Positions 18,658-28,991 are shown, counted from the stretch's first letter. The stretch is 64,000 nt of DNA from [Erwinia] mediterraneensis (GCF_900604315.1 NZ_LR026978.1:2680325-2744324); one strand, 5' to 3'. A program made the numbers and translations. The notes: generated by a model not told the origin, from the letters alone.

Positions 18658-19583
18658 CAGTTTTACGGGCGGGACTGGCCAGCAGCGTTCAGGACCTGGG
18701 GCGCAAAGGCTGGCGTCAGTATGGCATCGGCTTAAGCGGGGTGCTGGATGCCCCTTCCATGCAAACTGCCAACTTACTGGTGGGCAATGCGCCCGACAGC
18801 GCGGTGCTGGAGATCGTGCTCGGGCAGTTCAAAGTGCAGTTTGAACGTGACGGCTGGATCGCCCTGACCGGCGCGGGCTGCAACGCCGAGCTGGATGGCA
18901 AAGCGGTGTGGACCGGCTGGCGACTACCGGTCAGACGTGGGCAAACGCTTTCGCTTTCGATGCCGGTACGCGGCATGCGCAGTTATCTGGCGGTGGATGG
19001 CGGTTTTGACGTGCCTTTACTGCTGGGATCACGCAGTACCGATTTAAAAGCGGGTTTTGGCGGCTGGCAGGGACGTAAGCTGCAGGATGGCGATCGGTTG
19101 CCGCTCGGAGAGCCAGTGCGCGCCTTCACAAAGCCCGCAGGGGTGCGTCAGCTGCTTTGGGGCAACCGCATCCGTACCTTACCGGGGCCGGAGTACAGCG
19201 AGTTCAGCCGCGAAGCGCAGGAGGCGTTCTGGCGTACCAGCTGGACGCTGAGTCCCCAGAGCAATCGCATGGGCTATCGGTTGCAGGGACGTGAACTGAA
19301 GCGCACCCATAACCGGGAATTGCTGTCTCACGGCCTGGTACCTGGCGTCATCCAGGTGCCGCCTAACGGCCAGCCCATTGTGCTGATGTCCGATGCGCAG
19401 ACCACCGGCGGTTATCCGCGTATTGCCTGCGTGATCGAAGCCGATCTCTACCATCTTGCTCAGATCCGTCTGGGCGATCCGATTCATTTTGTCCACTGTA
19501 CGCTGGAAGAGGCGATGCAGGCGAAACTGTATCAACAGCGTGCACTGGATCATATGGCGTGGGGACTGAGTCATGAAGATTGA
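18651..19583 (+). CDS. pxpC: 5-oxoprolinase subunit PxpC
   Basis: Partner of PxpB; the KipA-like subunit of the PxpABC 5-oxoprolinase. The 310 residues start [20 protein letters not shown], the family N-terminus. Further family motifs include [52 protein letters not shown] and [15 protein letters not shown]. It is cytoplasmic, with no membrane segment. It overlaps pxpB by 7 bases and pxpA by 11 bases, so the three subunits are made from one message. Confidence 0.97.
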   Translation: MLTVLRAGLASSVQDLGRKGWRQYGIGLSGVLDAPSMQTANLLVGNAPDSAVLEIVLGQFKVQFERDGWIALTGAGCNAELDGKAVWTGWRLPVRRGQTLSLSMPVRGMRSYLAVDGGFDVPLLLGSRSTDLKAGFGGWQGRKLQDGDRLPLGEPVRAFTKPAGVRQLLWGNRIRTLPGPEYSEFSREAQEAFWRTSWTLSPQSNRMGYRLQGRELKRTHNRELLSHGLVPGVIQVPPNGQPIVLMSDAQTTGGYPRIACVIEADLYHLAQIRLGDPIHFVHCTLEEAMQAKLYQQRALDHMAWGLSHED

Positions 19584-20310
19584 TCTGAATGCCGATCTGG
19601 GCGAAGGCAGCGGCAGCGATCGCGCGCTGCTGCAGCTGGTCAGCTCGGCTAATATCGCCTGCGGTTTCCATGCTGGCGACGCGCAAACCATGCTGCAGTC
19701 GGTGCGCTGGGCAAAAGAGAACGGGGTGGCTATCGGCGCGCATCCCGGCTTTCCCGATCGGGAAAACTTTGGCCGCACCGCGATGCAGCTGCCGACCGAA
19801 ACCCTGTATGCCCAGGTTATTTATCAGATCGGGGCGCTGAAAAGCCTGGCGGAGAGCGAAGGGGTTGTGCTGGTGCATGTAAAGCCGCACGGTATGCTCT
19901 ATAACCAGGCGGCGGCCGATGCGCAGCTGGCCGATACTATTGCGCGTGCGGTCAGGGCGGTTGACCCGCAACTGATCCTGGTGGGTCTGGCGAACAGTGA
20001 ATTGATCCGGGCCGGTGAGCATTACGGGCTGGCGACGCGTCAGGAAGTGTTTGCCGATCGCGGCTATCAGGCGAGTGGCGCGCTGGTGCCGCGCGGTCAG
20101 CCAGGGGCGCTGATCGACAACGAAGAACAGGCCATTGCGCAGACGCTGAGCATGGTAGAGCAGGGCCAGGTAGAGAGCGTGAGCGGGGAGTGGGTCAGGG
20201 TTAAGGCGCAAACCGTTTGTCTGCATGGCGACGGTGAACATGCGCTGCTGTTCGCCCGCCGTTTGCGTGAGGCGTTTACCACCCGTCAGATTACCGTAAC
20301 CAGCGCGTAG
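19573..20310 (+). CDS. pxpA: 5-oxoprolinase subunit PxpA (LamB/YcsF family)
   Basis: LamB/YcsF-family subunit of the ATP-dependent 5-oxoprolinase. The 245 residues carry the family motifs [43 protein letters not shown] and [13 protein letters not shown]. The acidic and His residues in these motifs form the predicted active site. It overlaps pxpC by 11 bases. A terminator-like hairpin follows it before the DUF969 gene, so the downstream genes may be transcribed at a lower level. Confidence 0.97.
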   Translation: MKIDLNADLGEGSGSDRALLQLVSSANIACGFHAGDAQTMLQSVRWAKENGVAIGAHPGFPDRENFGRTAMQLPTETLYAQVIYQIGALKSLAESEGVVLVHVKPHGMLYNQAAADAQLADTIARAVRAVDPQLILVGLANSELIRAGEHYGLATRQEVFADRGYQASGALVPRGQPGALIDNEEQAIAQTLSMVEQGQVESVSGEWVRVKAQTVCLHGDGEHALLFARRLREAFTTRQITVTSA

Positions 20311-20321
20311 TTTTGATGTTT

Positions 20322-20347
20322 ACCCGGCCCGGTGCCGGGCTTTTTAT
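20322..20347 (+). terminator. intra-operon terminator or attenuator after pxpA
   Basis: Stem CCCGGC/GCCGGG with loop CCGGT at 20323-20339, then five T. It sits between pxpA and the DUF969 gene, whose ATG is only about 20 bases further on. With no room for a separate promoter, partial read-through seems likely. Confidence 0.75.
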
Positions 20348-20365
20348 TTCTGACGAGAGGAAAAG

Positions 20366-21094
20366 ATGGATAACGTTGTAAATCTCTGGCCGCTGCTGGG
20401 CATTGTCGCCATTGTGGTCGGTTTCCTGTTACGTTTTAATCCGGTGCTGGTGGTGATCGCCGCCGGGTTTGTTACCGGTCTCGCCGCGCAAATGCCGCTG
20501 GGGGATATTCTGGAAAAGCTGGGGGCCGGCTTTCTCAATACCCGTAACCTGCCGTTGATCCTGTTGCTGCCGCTGGCGGTAATCGGTCTGCTGGAGCGTC
20601 ACGGTCTGAAGGAGCGCGCACAGGCGTGGATTGCTCAGATTAAAACCGCCACCGCAGGACGACTGCTGATCGTTTATCTGTTTGTGCGTGAAATCACCGC
20701 CGCACTGGGGCTGACCAGCCTGGGCGGTCATCCGCAAATGGTGCGCCCGTTGCTGGCGCCAATGGCCGAAGGGGCGACAGAAAACCGTTACGGTGAGGTC
20801 ACGCCAGAAGTGCGCCATCGCCTGCGTGCTATGTCCGCCGCCACTGATAACGTCGGGCTGTTTTTCGGCGAAGACATTTTCGTCGCCTTCGGGGCGATCA
20901 TCTTTATGCATAACTTTATGCAGGAGTCGGCGGGGATTCAGACCGAGCCGCTGCATATCGCCGTCTGGGGCATCCCCACCGCACTGTGTGCCTTTGTGAT
21001 TCATGCTGCGCGCCTGATGCGCCTTGACCGTAAGCTGGCGCGTGAGCTCAGCACATTGAATCATCAGGCACTGAAAGCGAAAGGGGAGCAATAA
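20366..21094 (+). CDS. DUF969 family membrane protein, candidate 5-oxoproline transporter subunit
   Basis: A 242-residue integral membrane protein of the DUF969 family. It has roughly five to six hydrophobic segments, for example LWPLLGIVAIVVGFLLRF, VLVVIAAGFVTGLAAQ, LPLILLLPLAVIGLL and HIAVWGIPTALCAFVIHAA. Between them lies a conserved polar stretch, REITAALGLTSLGGHPQMVR and AATDNVGLFFGEDIFVAFG, that could form a substrate site. It is coupled to the next gene (stop and start share base 21094). DUF969 and DUF979 proteins occur as pairs beside pxp and pcp genes, which suggests a two-part carrier for 5-oxoproline; the transport role is inference. Confidence 0.85.
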   Translation: MDNVVNLWPLLGIVAIVVGFLLRFNPVLVVIAAGFVTGLAAQMPLGDILEKLGAGFLNTRNLPLILLLPLAVIGLLERHGLKERAQAWIAQIKTATAGRLLIVYLFVREITAALGLTSLGGHPQMVRPLLAPMAEGATENRYGEVTPEVRHRLRAMSAATDNVGLFFGEDIFVAFGAIIFMHNFMQESAGIQTEPLHIAVWGIPTALCAFVIHAARLMRLDRKLARELSTLNHQALKAKGEQ

Positions 21095-22110
21095 TGTTTC
21101 AGCAACAATATCTGATGTGGCTGGCGGGCCTGATCCTGCTGGTGGTTGCCATCCTTTCCTGGCGTGACAGCGCTAACCCGCGTCGCTTCACCACCGGGCT
21201 GTTCTGGGCGCTGTATGGTCTGATTTTCTTTATTAGCGACGGGACGGCGCAATGGCTGAGCGGTTTCACCGCATCGCCTGAACAGGCGGTACGCACCCTG
21301 CATATTATCGTCGGCATTATGGTGGTGCTTATGGCGCTGATCGCCGGACTGGGCGGGGTTAAGCTCGGACGCTATCACCAGCGCAGCGAGAAGGAGCGTA
21401 AGGCGAGCGCCCAACGCTTGCACAATAAGCTGTTTCTGCCTGCGCTGACCATTCCTGTTGTCACGGTGATTGGCGTGCTGGCGTTTAACCATATTCCGGG
21501 CTTACAGACTGCCGTGTTTGGCGCGGGCAACCACTCGACACTGGTGACGCTCTTTTCCATGATGGTTGGCTGTCTGCTGGCCTGGCTGTTAACGCTGAAA
21601 ATGACGCACGAGCATCCGATCCAGTCGATGCAGGAGACGCGCCGCCTGCTGGATTCTATCGGCTGGGCATTTATCCTGCCGCAGATCCTCGCCACGCTTG
21701 GCCTGCTGTTTACCAGCGCCGGCGTCGGCAGCGCCATCTCTTATCTGACGGAAACCTGGCTGGCGGTAGATAACCGCTTTGTTGCCGTGGCAGTGTATGC
21801 CGTTGGCATGGCACTGCTGACCATGGTGATGGGCAATGCCTTTGCCGCGTTCCCCATCGTGACGGCAGGGGTCGGCATCCCCATTCTGGTGATGCAGCAT
21901 GACGGCAATCCGGCGGTTATGGCCGCGATCGGCATGTTCTCCGGCTACTGCGGTACGCTGATGACGCCGATGGCCGCCAACTTCAACATCGTGCCCGCCG
22001 CGCTGCTGGAGCTGCCGGATCGTAACGCGGTGATCAAAGCGCAGGTGCCGACCGGTGTGCTACTGTTAGTGGTCAATATCTTCCTGCTTTATTTCCTGAT
22101 GTTCCTGTGA
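21094..22110 (+). CDS. DUF979 family membrane protein, candidate 5-oxoproline transporter subunit
   Basis: A 338-residue integral membrane protein of the DUF979 family, with about nine to ten hydrophobic segments across its whole length. The N-terminus, [20 protein letters not shown], is itself a membrane segment. The conserved-looking loop [17 protein letters not shown] and the C-terminal [20 protein letters not shown] may contribute to substrate handling. It overlaps the DUF969 stop by one base (ATAATG junction) and is followed by pcp after 7 bases. It likely works with the DUF969 protein. The function is inferred from context only. Confidence 0.85.
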   Translation: MFQQQYLMWLAGLILLVVAILSWRDSANPRRFTTGLFWALYGLIFFISDGTAQWLSGFTASPEQAVRTLHIIVGIMVVLMALIAGLGGVKLGRYHQRSEKERKASAQRLHNKLFLPALTIPVVTVIGVLAFNHIPGLQTAVFGAGNHSTLVTLFSMMVGCLLAWLLTLKMTHEHPIQSMQETRRLLDSIGWAFILPQILATLGLLFTSAGVGSAISYLTETWLAVDNRFVAVAVYAVGMALLTMVMGNAFAAFPIVTAGVGIPILVMQHDGNPAVMAAIGMFSGYCGTLMTPMAANFNIVPAALLELPDRNAVIKAQVPTGVLLLVVNIFLLYFLMFL

Positions 22111-22117
22111 GGATACA

Positions 22118-22765
22118 ATGAAAACTGTTCTGGTCACGGCCTTTGAGCCTTTTGGCGGCGAGGCGATTAACCCCTCCTGGGAAGCGGTCCGACAGCTGGA
22201 GGATAAAGTGATCGGTGGGGCGCGCGTTGTGGTGTGCCAGCTGCCGGTCGTGTTTGGTCATGCGCTGGAAGTGCTGTGGCAGGCGATGGATGAGTTACAA
22301 CCGCAGCTGATTATCGCGGTGGGCCAGGCGGGAGGCCGTAGCGATATCACCGTTGAACGTGTGGCGATCAACGTGGATGATGCACGTATTCCTGATAATC
22401 AGGGTTATCAGCCCGTGGATGAGCGTATTGTTGCTGACGGCCCGGCTGCGTACTTTTCGACGCTGCCGATCAAAGCTATCGTGGCAGCGGTACGTGACGC
22501 GGGCATCCCCGCTTCCGTCTCGCAAACTGCCGGTACCTTTGCCTGCAACCATGTGATGTATGGCTTGCTGCATCGTCTGCACAACAGCCGCGCGCTGGCA
22601 CGTGGCGGCTTTATTCATATCCCTTATCTGCCTGAACAGGCGGCACATCATCCGGGCGCGCCGAGCATGGCAGCGGAAAATGTGGTACAGGCACTGGCGA
22701 TTGCGATACGCGTCGCGCTGGAGAGGGATCAGGATGTGCGCCTGCCCGGCGGGGCGACCCATTAA
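22118..22765 (+). CDS. pcp: pyrrolidone-carboxylate (pyroglutamyl) peptidase
   Basis: Cytoplasmic cysteine peptidase (family C15) that removes N-terminal pyroglutamate from peptides, giving 5-oxoproline. The 215 residues have the usual length. The catalytic triad is visible as Glu80 ([12 protein letters not shown]), Cys143 ([11 protein letters not shown]) and His167 (GFIHIPYLP). As last gene of the pxpBCA-DUF969-DUF979-pcp operon it completes a scheme: Pcp releases 5-oxoproline, the membrane pair may move it, and PxpABC converts it to glutamate. Confidence 0.97.
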   Translation: MKTVLVTAFEPFGGEAINPSWEAVRQLEDKVIGGARVVVCQLPVVFGHALEVLWQAMDELQPQLIIAVGQAGGRSDITVERVAINVDDARIPDNQGYQPVDERIVADGPAAYFSTLPIKAIVAAVRDAGIPASVSQTAGTFACNHVMYGLLHRLHNSRALARGGFIHIPYLPEQAAHHPGAPSMAAENVVQALAIAIRVALERDQDVRLPGGATH

Positions 22766-22776
22766 GCGGAGCCACT

Positions 22777-23565
22777 ATGCCTGAGGGACCGGAGATCCGC
22801 CGTGCGGCGGATCAGCTGGAAAACGCGATTGTCGGCAAACCGCTCACGGAGGTCTGGTTTGCCTTTCCACAGTTGAAAAATTATGAAGCCGGGCTGGTGG
22901 GCGAGCAGGTGACAGCTATCGAAACCCGGGGCAAAGCGCTGCTGACCCATTTCTCTACCGGCCAGACGCTTTACAGCCACAATCAGCTGTATGGCGTCTG
23001 GCGCATTGTTCCCAGCGGCACCCTGCCGGAGACGCAGCGCGTATTGCGCGTCAGACTGGCGGCGGCAGATCAGACCATTTTGCTCTACAGCGCCTCGGAT
23101 ATCATGATGCTGAATGCGGAGACGCTGGCGGCTCACCCGTTCCTGCAGCGCGTCGGCCCCGACGTGCTCGACAACAGCCTGAGCGTGGAGGATGTACACG
23201 CGCGGCTGTTATCGCCAGTGTTTCGACGGCGTCAGCTGAGCGGTCTGCTGCTCGATCAGGCGTTTCTTGCCGGGCTGGGTAACTATCTGCGGGTAGAGAT
23301 TCTCTGGCAGGCGCAGCTGTCGCCGCGCCATAAGCCACAGGCGCTGGATGAAGTACAACTGACGCGACTCAGTGATGCGTTGCTGGCGATACCACGCCGT
23401 TCTTATCAGTTGCGTGGCACCATGAAAGGCTATCATCACGCGGCCGCCTTTCGCTTTGAAGTATTTCATCGCCAGGGAAAAGCGTGTCGACGCTGCGGCA
23501 GTACCATTGAAAAAGGCACTTTGTCCTCACGGCCCTTTTACTGGTGTCCCGGCTGCCAGCACTGA
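22777..23565 (+). CDS. nei: endonuclease VIII
   Basis: DNA glycosylase/AP lyase that removes oxidised pyrimidines. The 262 residues begin [15 protein letters not shown]; Pro2 is the Schiff-base nucleophile and Glu3 the catalytic acid once Met is removed. The helix-two-turns-helix region is [18 protein letters not shown]. The C-terminal zinc finger is present with [13 protein letters not shown] and FYWCPGCQH (four Cys). It starts 11 bases after pcp, so it may be partly co-transcribed, and it ends in a terminator shared with gltA. In E. coli nei also lies next to the pxp genes. Confidence 0.98.
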   Translation: MPEGPEIRRAADQLENAIVGKPLTEVWFAFPQLKNYEAGLVGEQVTAIETRGKALLTHFSTGQTLYSHNQLYGVWRIVPSGTLPETQRVLRVRLAAADQTILLYSASDIMMLNAETLAAHPFLQRVGPDVLDNSLSVEDVHARLLSPVFRRRQLSGLLLDQAFLAGLGNYLRVEILWQAQLSPRHKPQALDEVQLTRLSDALLAIPRRSYQLRGTMKGYHHAAAFRFEVFHRQGKACRRCGSTIEKGTLSSRPFYWCPGCQH

Positions 23566-23574
23566 TCGACAGCC

Positions 23575-23605
23575 ATAAAAAAAGGCGGGCAAGCCCGCCT
23601 TTTCA
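23575..23605. terminator. bidirectional terminator between nei and gltA
   Basis: Stem AGGCGGGC/GCCCGCCT at 23583-23600, with seven A before and TTTTC after. It serves the convergent genes nei (plus) and gltA (minus); the A-rich left side gives gltA a good T-run. Confidence 0.88.
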
Positions 23606-23620
23606 TCACATTATCTGAAA

Positions 23621-24904
23621 CTATTTTTTCAAATCGGAGGTGAATTCGCGCTCCGTGTAGCCGGTATACAGCTGACGCGGACGGGCGATCTTCATGCCTT
23701 CGTCGTGCATCTCTTTCCAGTGTGCAATCCAGCCCACGGTACGCGCCATGGCAAAAATCACGGTGAACATGGAGGAGGGGATACCCATCGCTTTCAGAAT
23801 AATACCAGAGTAGAAATCGACGTTCGGGTAGAGTTTACGCTCGATAAAGTAGGGGTCGTTCAGCGCAATGTGTTCCAGCTCCATCGCCACTTCCAGCAGG
23901 TCATCCTTCATGCCCAGCTCGTTCAGCACTTCATGGCAGGTTTCACGCATCACGGTGGCGCGCGGATCGTAGTTTTTGTAGACGCGGTGACCAAAGCCCA
24001 TCAGACGGAAAGAGTCATTTTTGTCTTTGGCGCGGCGTACAAATTCCGGAATATGCTCAACGGTGCTGATCTCTTCCAGCATACGCAGGGTCGCTTCGTT
24101 CGCGCCGCCATGCGCCGGTCCCCACAGGGAGGCGATGCCCGCAGCGATACAGGCGAAGGGGTTAGCGCCTGAAGAGCCCGCAGTACGTACGGTAGAGGTC
24201 GACGCGTTCTGCTCGTGATCCGCATGCAGAATCAGAATACGGTCCATGGCGCGTTCCAGGATCGGGTTAACTTTGTACTCTTCGCACGGGGTAGCGAACA
24301 TCATATGCAGGAAGTTACCGGCATAAGAGAGGTCATTGCGCGGATAAACAAACGGCTGACCGATAGAGTACTTGTAACACATCGCGGCCATGGTCGGCAT
24401 TTTGGAGAGCAGGCGGAAGGCGGCAATTTCACGGTGACGCTCAACATTCACGTCCAGCGAATCATGGTAGAACGCAGCCAGCGCGCCGGTCACGCCGCAC
24501 ATCACCGCCATCGGATGTGAGTCGCGACGGAAGCCATGGAACAGACGGGTAATCTGCTCATGAATCATGGTGTGGCGCGTTACCGTGGTACGAAACTCAT
24601 CAAACTGCGCCTGGGTGGGTTTTTCGCCGTACAGCAGGATATAGCACACTTCCAGATAATTGGAGTGAGTCGCCAGCTGATCGATAGGGTAGCCACGGTG
24701 CAGCAGAATACCTTCCTCACCGTCAATAAAGGTGATTTTAGATTCACAGGAGGCCGTAGAGGTAAAACCAGGATCGAAGGTAAACAGGCCTTTTGAGCCA
24801 AGGGCGCGAACATCAACAACATCCTGGCCTAATGTGCCTTGCAGCACGTCCAGTTCAACAGGTGCTTCGCCTTGTAGGGTTAGCGTTACTTTTTTATCTG
24901 CCAT
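23621..24904 (-). CDS. gltA: citrate synthase (type II)
   Basis: Condenses oxaloacetate and acetyl-CoA to citrate, the first step of the TCA cycle. The start chosen is the ATG at 24904, which has AAGGAG eight bases upstream and gives 427 residues beginning [20 protein letters not shown], the enterobacterial length. An in-frame extension to 24976 is not supported. Catalytic regions are visible: [22 protein letters not shown] (His) and [13 protein letters not shown] (His), then the Asp in the NVDFYSG region. It is divergent from sdhC across a 634 bp regulatory region, as in E. coli. Confidence 0.98.
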   Translation of the reverse strand: MADKKVTLTLQGEAPVELDVLQGTLGQDVVDVRALGSKGLFTFDPGFTSTASCESKITFIDGEEGILLHRGYPIDQLATHSNYLEVCYILLYGEKPTQAQFDEFRTTVTRHTMIHEQITRLFHGFRRDSHPMAVMCGVTGALAAFYHDSLDVNVERHREIAAFRLLSKMPTMAAMCYKYSIGQPFVYPRNDLSYAGNFLHMMFATPCEEYKVNPILERAMDRILILHADHEQNASTSTVRTAGSSGANPFACIAAGIASLWGPAHGGANEATLRMLEEISTVEHIPEFVRRAKDKNDSFRLMGFGHRVYKNYDPRATVMRETCHEVLNELGMKDDLLEVAMELEHIALNDPYFIERKLYPNVDFYSGIILKAMGIPSSMFTVIFAMARTVGWIAHWKEMHDEGMKIARPRQLYTGYTEREFTSDLKK

Positions 24905-25290
24905 TTTCGTCTCCTTAGCGCCTTCGTAGGTAAAGATCTTAGACACCTGAAAAGCGTTCATGTTGCGTATCGCCAAAACCTAACAGCTTCACTCTGCGGT
25001 AACTTTTTGCGTGCAGGATACAGAGTGGCAGGTGCGTCAAGGCAAGTAATCATCAAGGCATGACATGCTGCAAATCGCGGTTGTTAAAGATCTGGTCGAG
25101 TCATAACTTGTTGGTAACCAATAACCTGATGCTTTTGGTCGCTCACAAATGCAATGTTACATAACTTGAGCGTAGGGGAAAGTGTATCCCCATAACTTTT
25201 GTGCATCATAGGGGTTTAGTGCGTCTGTTTGTAACCGAATTGTTTAACTTTTGTCAAATCAGATAATTAAATTTGTAGAAAATGTGAAAA

Positions 25291-25308
25291 ACGTGAGAGG
25301 GATCACTG
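25291..25308. promoter_or_regulatory. CRP-cAMP site upstream of sdhC (predicted)
   Basis: CGTGA-GAGGGA-TCACT at 25292-25307 keeps the GTGA/TCAC cores with the N6 spacer. Its centre is about 80 bases before the predicted sdhC transcription start, close to the position known in E. coli. Confidence 0.65.
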
Positions 25309-25344
25309 ATTCACTTAAATGTGCCCAAAGGGTTTGTAGGGGAA

Positions 25345-25373
25345 TTGTAATAGGAATGTGATCCTCTTATACT
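25345..25373 (+). promoter_or_regulatory. sdhC sigma70 promoter (predicted)
   Basis: TTGTAA (25345-25350) and TATACT (25368-25373) are separated by exactly 17 bases. The start point would be near 25380, giving a leader of about 160 bases before the sdhC GTG. Confidence 0.7.
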
Positions 25374-25538
25374 GCCGCCAGGTCTCCGGAATTCCCTGAC
25401 ACCAGGAGCCACCCAGCGTTTCTTACCGCGTCAATTAACACTGGATGTTGCTGTTTTGGTGACGGTTACAGTTCGACCACAACCGTGTTCTTACTGCGCC
25501 CTCAGGACCGGAGGAAGCAAAATAAAGAAAAGAGCTGT

Positions 25539-25928
25539 GTGGGCAAAACCGTGAAAAAACAACGACCTGTCAACTTGGATCTCACGACGATCCGGTTTCC
25601 CGTTACTGCAATATCGTCCATTCTCCACCGTGTCACCGGCGTTATCACCCTCGTTGCTGTAGGCATTCTGCTCTGGTTGCTGGGCTTATCGCTCTCTTCT
25701 CCTGAAGGCTTTCTGCAGGCCGCTGCCATCATGGACAGCTTCTTCGTCAAATTTATCATGTGGGGCATTCTCACCGCGCTGGCGTTCCATACCGTGGGCG
25801 GCATTCGTCATATGATGATGGACTTCGGCTTTCTGGCGGAAACGATGGACGTGGGAAGACGTTCTGCATATCTATCTTTTGTTATTACTGTCGTGCTTTC
25901 AATTTTGGCTGGAGTCCTTGTATGGTAA
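25539..25928 (+). CDS. sdhC: succinate dehydrogenase cytochrome b556 subunit
   Basis: Membrane anchor subunit that, with SdhD, binds haem b and ubiquinone in complex II. The GTG at 25539 gives 129 residues, the E. coli length; the conserved start region is [18 protein letters not shown]. Three membrane helices are visible ([36 protein letters not shown], and the C-terminal [17 protein letters not shown]). The haem-ligand His lies in [15 protein letters not shown]. The frame stays open upstream to an ATG at 25485, but the extra residues are unlike the family. sdhD overlaps its end by 7 bases. Confidence 0.96.
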   Translation: MGKTVKKQRPVNLDLTTIRFPVTAISSILHRVTGVITLVAVGILLWLLGLSLSSPEGFLQAAAIMDSFFVKFIMWGILTALAFHTVGGIRHMMMDFGFLAETMDVGRRSAYLSFVITVVLSILAGVLVW

Positions 25929-26272
25929 GCAATAATGCTACTGCACTGGGACGCAATGGCATTCAGGACTGGCTGCTGCTGCGTGCTTCTGCAATTCTGA
26001 TTACGCTTTATGCGCTCTACATTCTCGGCTTTGTCGTCATGACCGACACGCTGACCTATGAGATCTGGCGCGGTTTTTTCGCTTCTTCGTTCACCAAAGT
26101 GTTTACCCTGCTGACGCTGTTCTCCATTCTGATTCATGGCTGGATTGGGATGTGGCAAGTGCTGACAGACTACGTCAAACATCTTGCGGTGCGCCTGATC
26201 GTACAGCTGGTGATTGTGGTCGCGTTACTGGCCTTTGCTATTTATGGAACTGTTGTTGTGTGGGGTGTGTAA
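25922..26272 (+). CDS. sdhD: succinate dehydrogenase hydrophobic membrane anchor subunit
   Basis: Second membrane anchor of complex II, pairing with SdhC to hold haem b and ubiquinone. The ATG at 25922, overlapping the sdhC stop by 7 bases, gives 116 residues beginning [20 protein letters not shown], as in E. coli; the longer open frame from 25760 is out of frame with sdhC and rejected. It has three hydrophobic helices. The haem-ligand His is in [20 protein letters not shown]. sdhA follows directly with no gap. Confidence 0.97.
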   Translation: MVSNNATALGRNGIQDWLLLRASAILITLYALYILGFVVMTDTLTYEIWRGFFASSFTKVFTLLTLFSILIHGWIGMWQVLTDYVKHLAVRLIVQLVIVVALLAFAIYGTVVVWGV

Positions 26273-28039
26273 ATGAATTTGCCAGTCAGAGAATTTGATG
26301 CGGTAGTGATCGGTGCTGGCGGCGCAGGTATGCGTGCCGCACTGCAAATCTCCCAGGCGGGCCAGAGCTGCGCCCTGCTATCAAAAGTGTTTCCTACCCG
26401 TTCCCATACCGTCTCTGCCCAGGGCGGTATTACCGTTGCGCTGGGTAATACCCATGAAGACAACTGGGAATGGCATATGTACGACACCGTCAAAGGTTCC
26501 GACTATATCGGTGACCAGGACGCGATCGAGTATATGTGTAAAACCGGCCCGGAAGCGATTCTGGAGCTGGAGCATATGGGTCTGCCTTTCTCCCGTCTTG
26601 AGGATGGTCGCGTTTATCAGCGTCCGTTCGGCGGTCAGTCGAAAAATTTTGGTGGCGAACAGGCGGCGCGTACTGCGGCGGCTGCGGACCGTACCGGTCA
26701 CGCCCTGCTGCATACCCTGTATCAGCAGAACCTGAAAAACAAAACCACGATTTTCTCCGAATGGTACGCCCTTGACCTGGTGAAAAATCAGGATGGCGCC
26801 ATTGTGGGCTGTACCGCAATCAGCATTGAAACCGGCGAAACCGTCTATTTCAAAGCCAAAGCGACCGTGCTGGCTACGGGCGGCGCTGGTCGTATCTACC
26901 AGTCCACCACGAATGCACACATCAATACCGGCGACGGTGTCGGCATGGCGCTGCGTGCCGGCGTGCCGGTACAGGATATGGAAATGTGGCAGTTCCACCC
27001 GACCGGGATTGCCGGGGCGGGCGTGCTGGTTACCGAAGGCTGCCGTGGTGAAGGCGGTTATCTGCTGAACAAGCACGGCGAGCGCTTTATGGAGCGTTAC
27101 GCGCCGAACGCCAAAGATCTGGCGGGCCGCGATGTGGTTGCCCGTTCCATGATGATTGAAATCCGTGAAGGCCGCGGATGTGATGGCCCGTGGGGTCCGC
27201 ACATCAAGCTGAAACTGGACCACCTGGGCAAAGAGGTGCTGGAGTCACGTCTGCCGGGTATTCTGGAACTGTCGCGCACTTTCGCGCACGCCGATCCGGT
27301 GAAAGAGCCGATTCCGGTTATCCCGACCTGTCACTATATGATGGGCGGTATTCCGACCAAAGTGACCGGTCAGGCGCTGCGCGTGAATGCGCAGGGTGAA
27401 GATGAAGTGATCCCGGGCCTGTTTGCTGTCGGTGAAATTGCCTGCGTATCGGTGCACGGCGCTAACCGTCTCGGCGGTAACTCCCTGCTTGACCTGGTGG
27501 TATTTGGTCGTGCGGCGGGTCTGCATCTGCAGGAATCTATTCAGGAGCAGGGCGCGCTGCGTGACGCCACGCCGGAAGAGATCGATGCGGCCATGGCGCG
27601 TTTCAACCGCTGGGAAAACAACACCACCGGCGAAGACCCGGTTGAAATTCGTAAGGCGCTGCAGCGCTGCATGCAGAACAACTTCTCGGTATTCCGTGAA
27701 GGCGACGCTATGGCACAGGGCCTGGAAGAACTGAAACAGATCCGCGAGCGTCTGAAATCTGCCCGTCTTGATGACCGTTCTCCGGACTTCAACACCCAGC
27801 GTATCGAATGTCTGGAGCTGGATAATCTTATGGAAACCGCTTATGCCACAGCGGTGGCGGCAAACTTCCGTACGGAAAGTCGCGGCGCGCACAGCCGCTT
27901 CGACTACCCGGAACGTGATGATGCAAACTGGCTGTGCCACAGTCTCTATCTGCCGCAAACGGAGAGCATGACACGCCGCGAGGTGAACATGCAGCCGAAA
28001 TTGCGCGCGGCCTTCCCGCCGAAAGTGCGTACCTATTAA
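26273..28039 (+). CDS. sdhA: succinate dehydrogenase flavoprotein subunit
   Basis: Catalytic subunit of complex II; oxidises succinate to fumarate with covalently bound FAD on the cytoplasmic face of the inner membrane. The 588 residues match E. coli SdhA. The Rossmann motif is [10 protein letters not shown]; His45 in [11 protein letters not shown] is the covalent FAD ligand. [21 protein letters not shown] and the catalytic Arg region RDVVARSM are present, as is [19 protein letters not shown] near residue 400. It is the third gene of sdhCDAB, abutting sdhD. Confidence 0.99.
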   Translation: MNLPVREFDAVVIGAGGAGMRAALQISQAGQSCALLSKVFPTRSHTVSAQGGITVALGNTHEDNWEWHMYDTVKGSDYIGDQDAIEYMCKTGPEAILELEHMGLPFSRLEDGRVYQRPFGGQSKNFGGEQAARTAAAADRTGHALLHTLYQQNLKNKTTIFSEWYALDLVKNQDGAIVGCTAISIETGETVYFKAKATVLATGGAGRIYQSTTNAHINTGDGVGMALRAGVPVQDMEMWQFHPTGIAGAGVLVTEGCRGEGGYLLNKHGERFMERYAPNAKDLAGRDVVARSMMIEIREGRGCDGPWGPHIKLKLDHLGKEVLESRLPGILELSRTFAHADPVKEPIPVIPTCHYMMGGIPTKVTGQALRVNAQGEDEVIPGLFAVGEIACVSVHGANRLGGNSLLDLVVFGRAAGLHLQESIQEQGALRDATPEEIDAAMARFNRWENNTTGEDPVEIRKALQRCMQNNFSVFREGDAMAQGLEELKQIRERLKSARLDDRSPDFNTQRIECLELDNLMETAYATAVAANFRTESRGAHSRFDYPERDDANWLCHSLYLPQTESMTRREVNMQPKLRAAFPPKVRTY

Positions 28040-28057
28040 TTAGCGGAGAGAGCGACC

Positions 28058-28774
28058 ATGAGACTCGAATTTTCCATTTATCGTTATAACCCGGAAGTGG
28101 ACGCCGCGCCGCGTATGCAGGACTACACCCTGGAAGCGGAAGACGGACGTGACATGATGCTGCTGGACGCGCTGATTCGCCTGAAAGAGAAAGATCCGAC
28201 GCTGGCGTTTCGTCGCTCCTGCCGTGAGGGCGTCTGTGGTTCAGATGGCCTGAACATGAACGGGAAAAACGGCCTGGCCTGTATTACCCCGGTGTCAGCG
28301 CTGGGCAACGGCAAACAGAAAATTGTTATCCGCCCGCTGCCGGGTCTGCCGGTTATCCGCGACCTGGTGGTGGATATGGGACAATTTTATGCGCAGTATG
28401 AGAAGATCAAACCTTACCTGTTGAATAACGGGGAAAACCCACCGGCGCGTGAGCATCTGCAAACGCCGGCGCAGCGTGAGCATCTGGATGGCTTGTACGA
28501 GTGCATTCTCTGTGCCTGCTGTTCCACCTCATGCCCGTCGTTCTGGTGGAATCCGGACAAATTTATTGGTCCGGCCGGTTTGCTGGCTGCCTACCGTTTC
28601 CTGATCGACAGTCGTGATACAGAAACTGAAGCACGTCTCGATAATATGAGTGATGCTTTCAGTGTATTCCGCTGTCACAGCATTATGAACTGTGTGAGCG
28701 TATGTCCGAAAGGGCTGAACCCGACACGCGCCATTGGCCATATCAAGTCGATGTTGCTGCAGCGCGGGGCGTAA
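28058..28774 (+). CDS. sdhB: succinate dehydrogenase iron-sulfur subunit
   Basis: Carries electrons from the SdhA flavin to ubiquinone through three clusters. The 238 residues match the family. The 2Fe-2S ligands lie in SCREGVCGSDG and the later Cys of NGLAC. The 4Fe-4S and 3Fe-4S ligands lie in CILCACCSTSCPS and in CHSIMNCVSVCPKG. It has a GGAGAG ribosome site. A 217 bp gap with two inverted repeats separates it from sucA; no full terminator with T-run was seen, so read-through into suc is expected. Confidence 0.99.
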   Translation: MRLEFSIYRYNPEVDAAPRMQDYTLEAEDGRDMMLLDALIRLKEKDPTLAFRRSCREGVCGSDGLNMNGKNGLACITPVSALGNGKQKIVIRPLPGLPVIRDLVVDMGQFYAQYEKIKPYLLNNGENPPAREHLQTPAQREHLDGLYECILCACCSTSCPSFWWNPDKFIGPAGLLAAYRFLIDSRDTETEARLDNMSDAFSVFRCHSIMNCVSVCPKGLNPTRAIGHIKSMLLQRGA

Positions 28775-28786
28775 CACGTTAACTGT

Positions 28787-28864
28787 CCGGGAACCGCCCT
28801 GGTTCCCGGATCTCGCTGGAAATCTCTGTAAGAATTGTCACTGTTCTCACAGGACAACTCTTAC
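28787..28864. repeat. two inverted repeats between sdhB and sucA
   Basis: The first is CCGGGAACC/GGTTCCCGG (28787-28809, loop GCCCT), a perfect 9 bp stem. The second is GTAAGAATTGTC (28828-28839) / GACAACTCTTAC (28853-28864), 12 bp with one mismatch. Neither is followed by a T-run, so they are more likely RNA processing or stability elements than terminators. The rest of the 217 bp gap may also hold a sucA promoter, which I could not define. Confidence 0.7.
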
Positions 28865-28991
28865 AAAGGTTCCCTTACGGGCCGGGCGTTGGTAGCGCAC
28901 AGTGCTCGTATCGCTGAACTCACTACGGCAAGCCGTGAAAGCGGCAACAATGAAACCTCAAAAAAAGCACACTAATGCTTAAGGGATCACA

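Larger units (their letters stand above)
24905..25538. other. gltA-sdhC divergent regulatory region
   Basis: A 634 bp non-coding region, AT-rich in its middle (about 25080-25350). The sdhC side has a CRP site and a good sigma70 promoter (listed separately). The stretches around 25240-25280 (GTTTAACTTTTGTCAAATC, AGATAATTAAATTTG) could include ArcA sites, as at E. coli sdhC, but I cannot fix them by eye. gltA promoters should lie in 24990-25150. No gene is seen; the 43-codon upstream extension of sdhC is judged untranslated. Confidence 0.6.

Noticed and set aside
25485-25538. Upstream ATG start for sdhC
   Set aside because: The extra 18 residues have no similarity to SdhC; the GTG at 25539 gives the family length of 129.
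26381-27223. 280-residue minus-strand frame opposite sdhA
   Set aside because: It is a shadow of the highly conserved sdhA; its sequence is typical of antisense translation of GC-rich coding DNA.
28787-28809. Hairpin after sdhB as an operon terminator
   Set aside because: The stem is perfect but no T-run follows, and sdh-suc read-through is expected.
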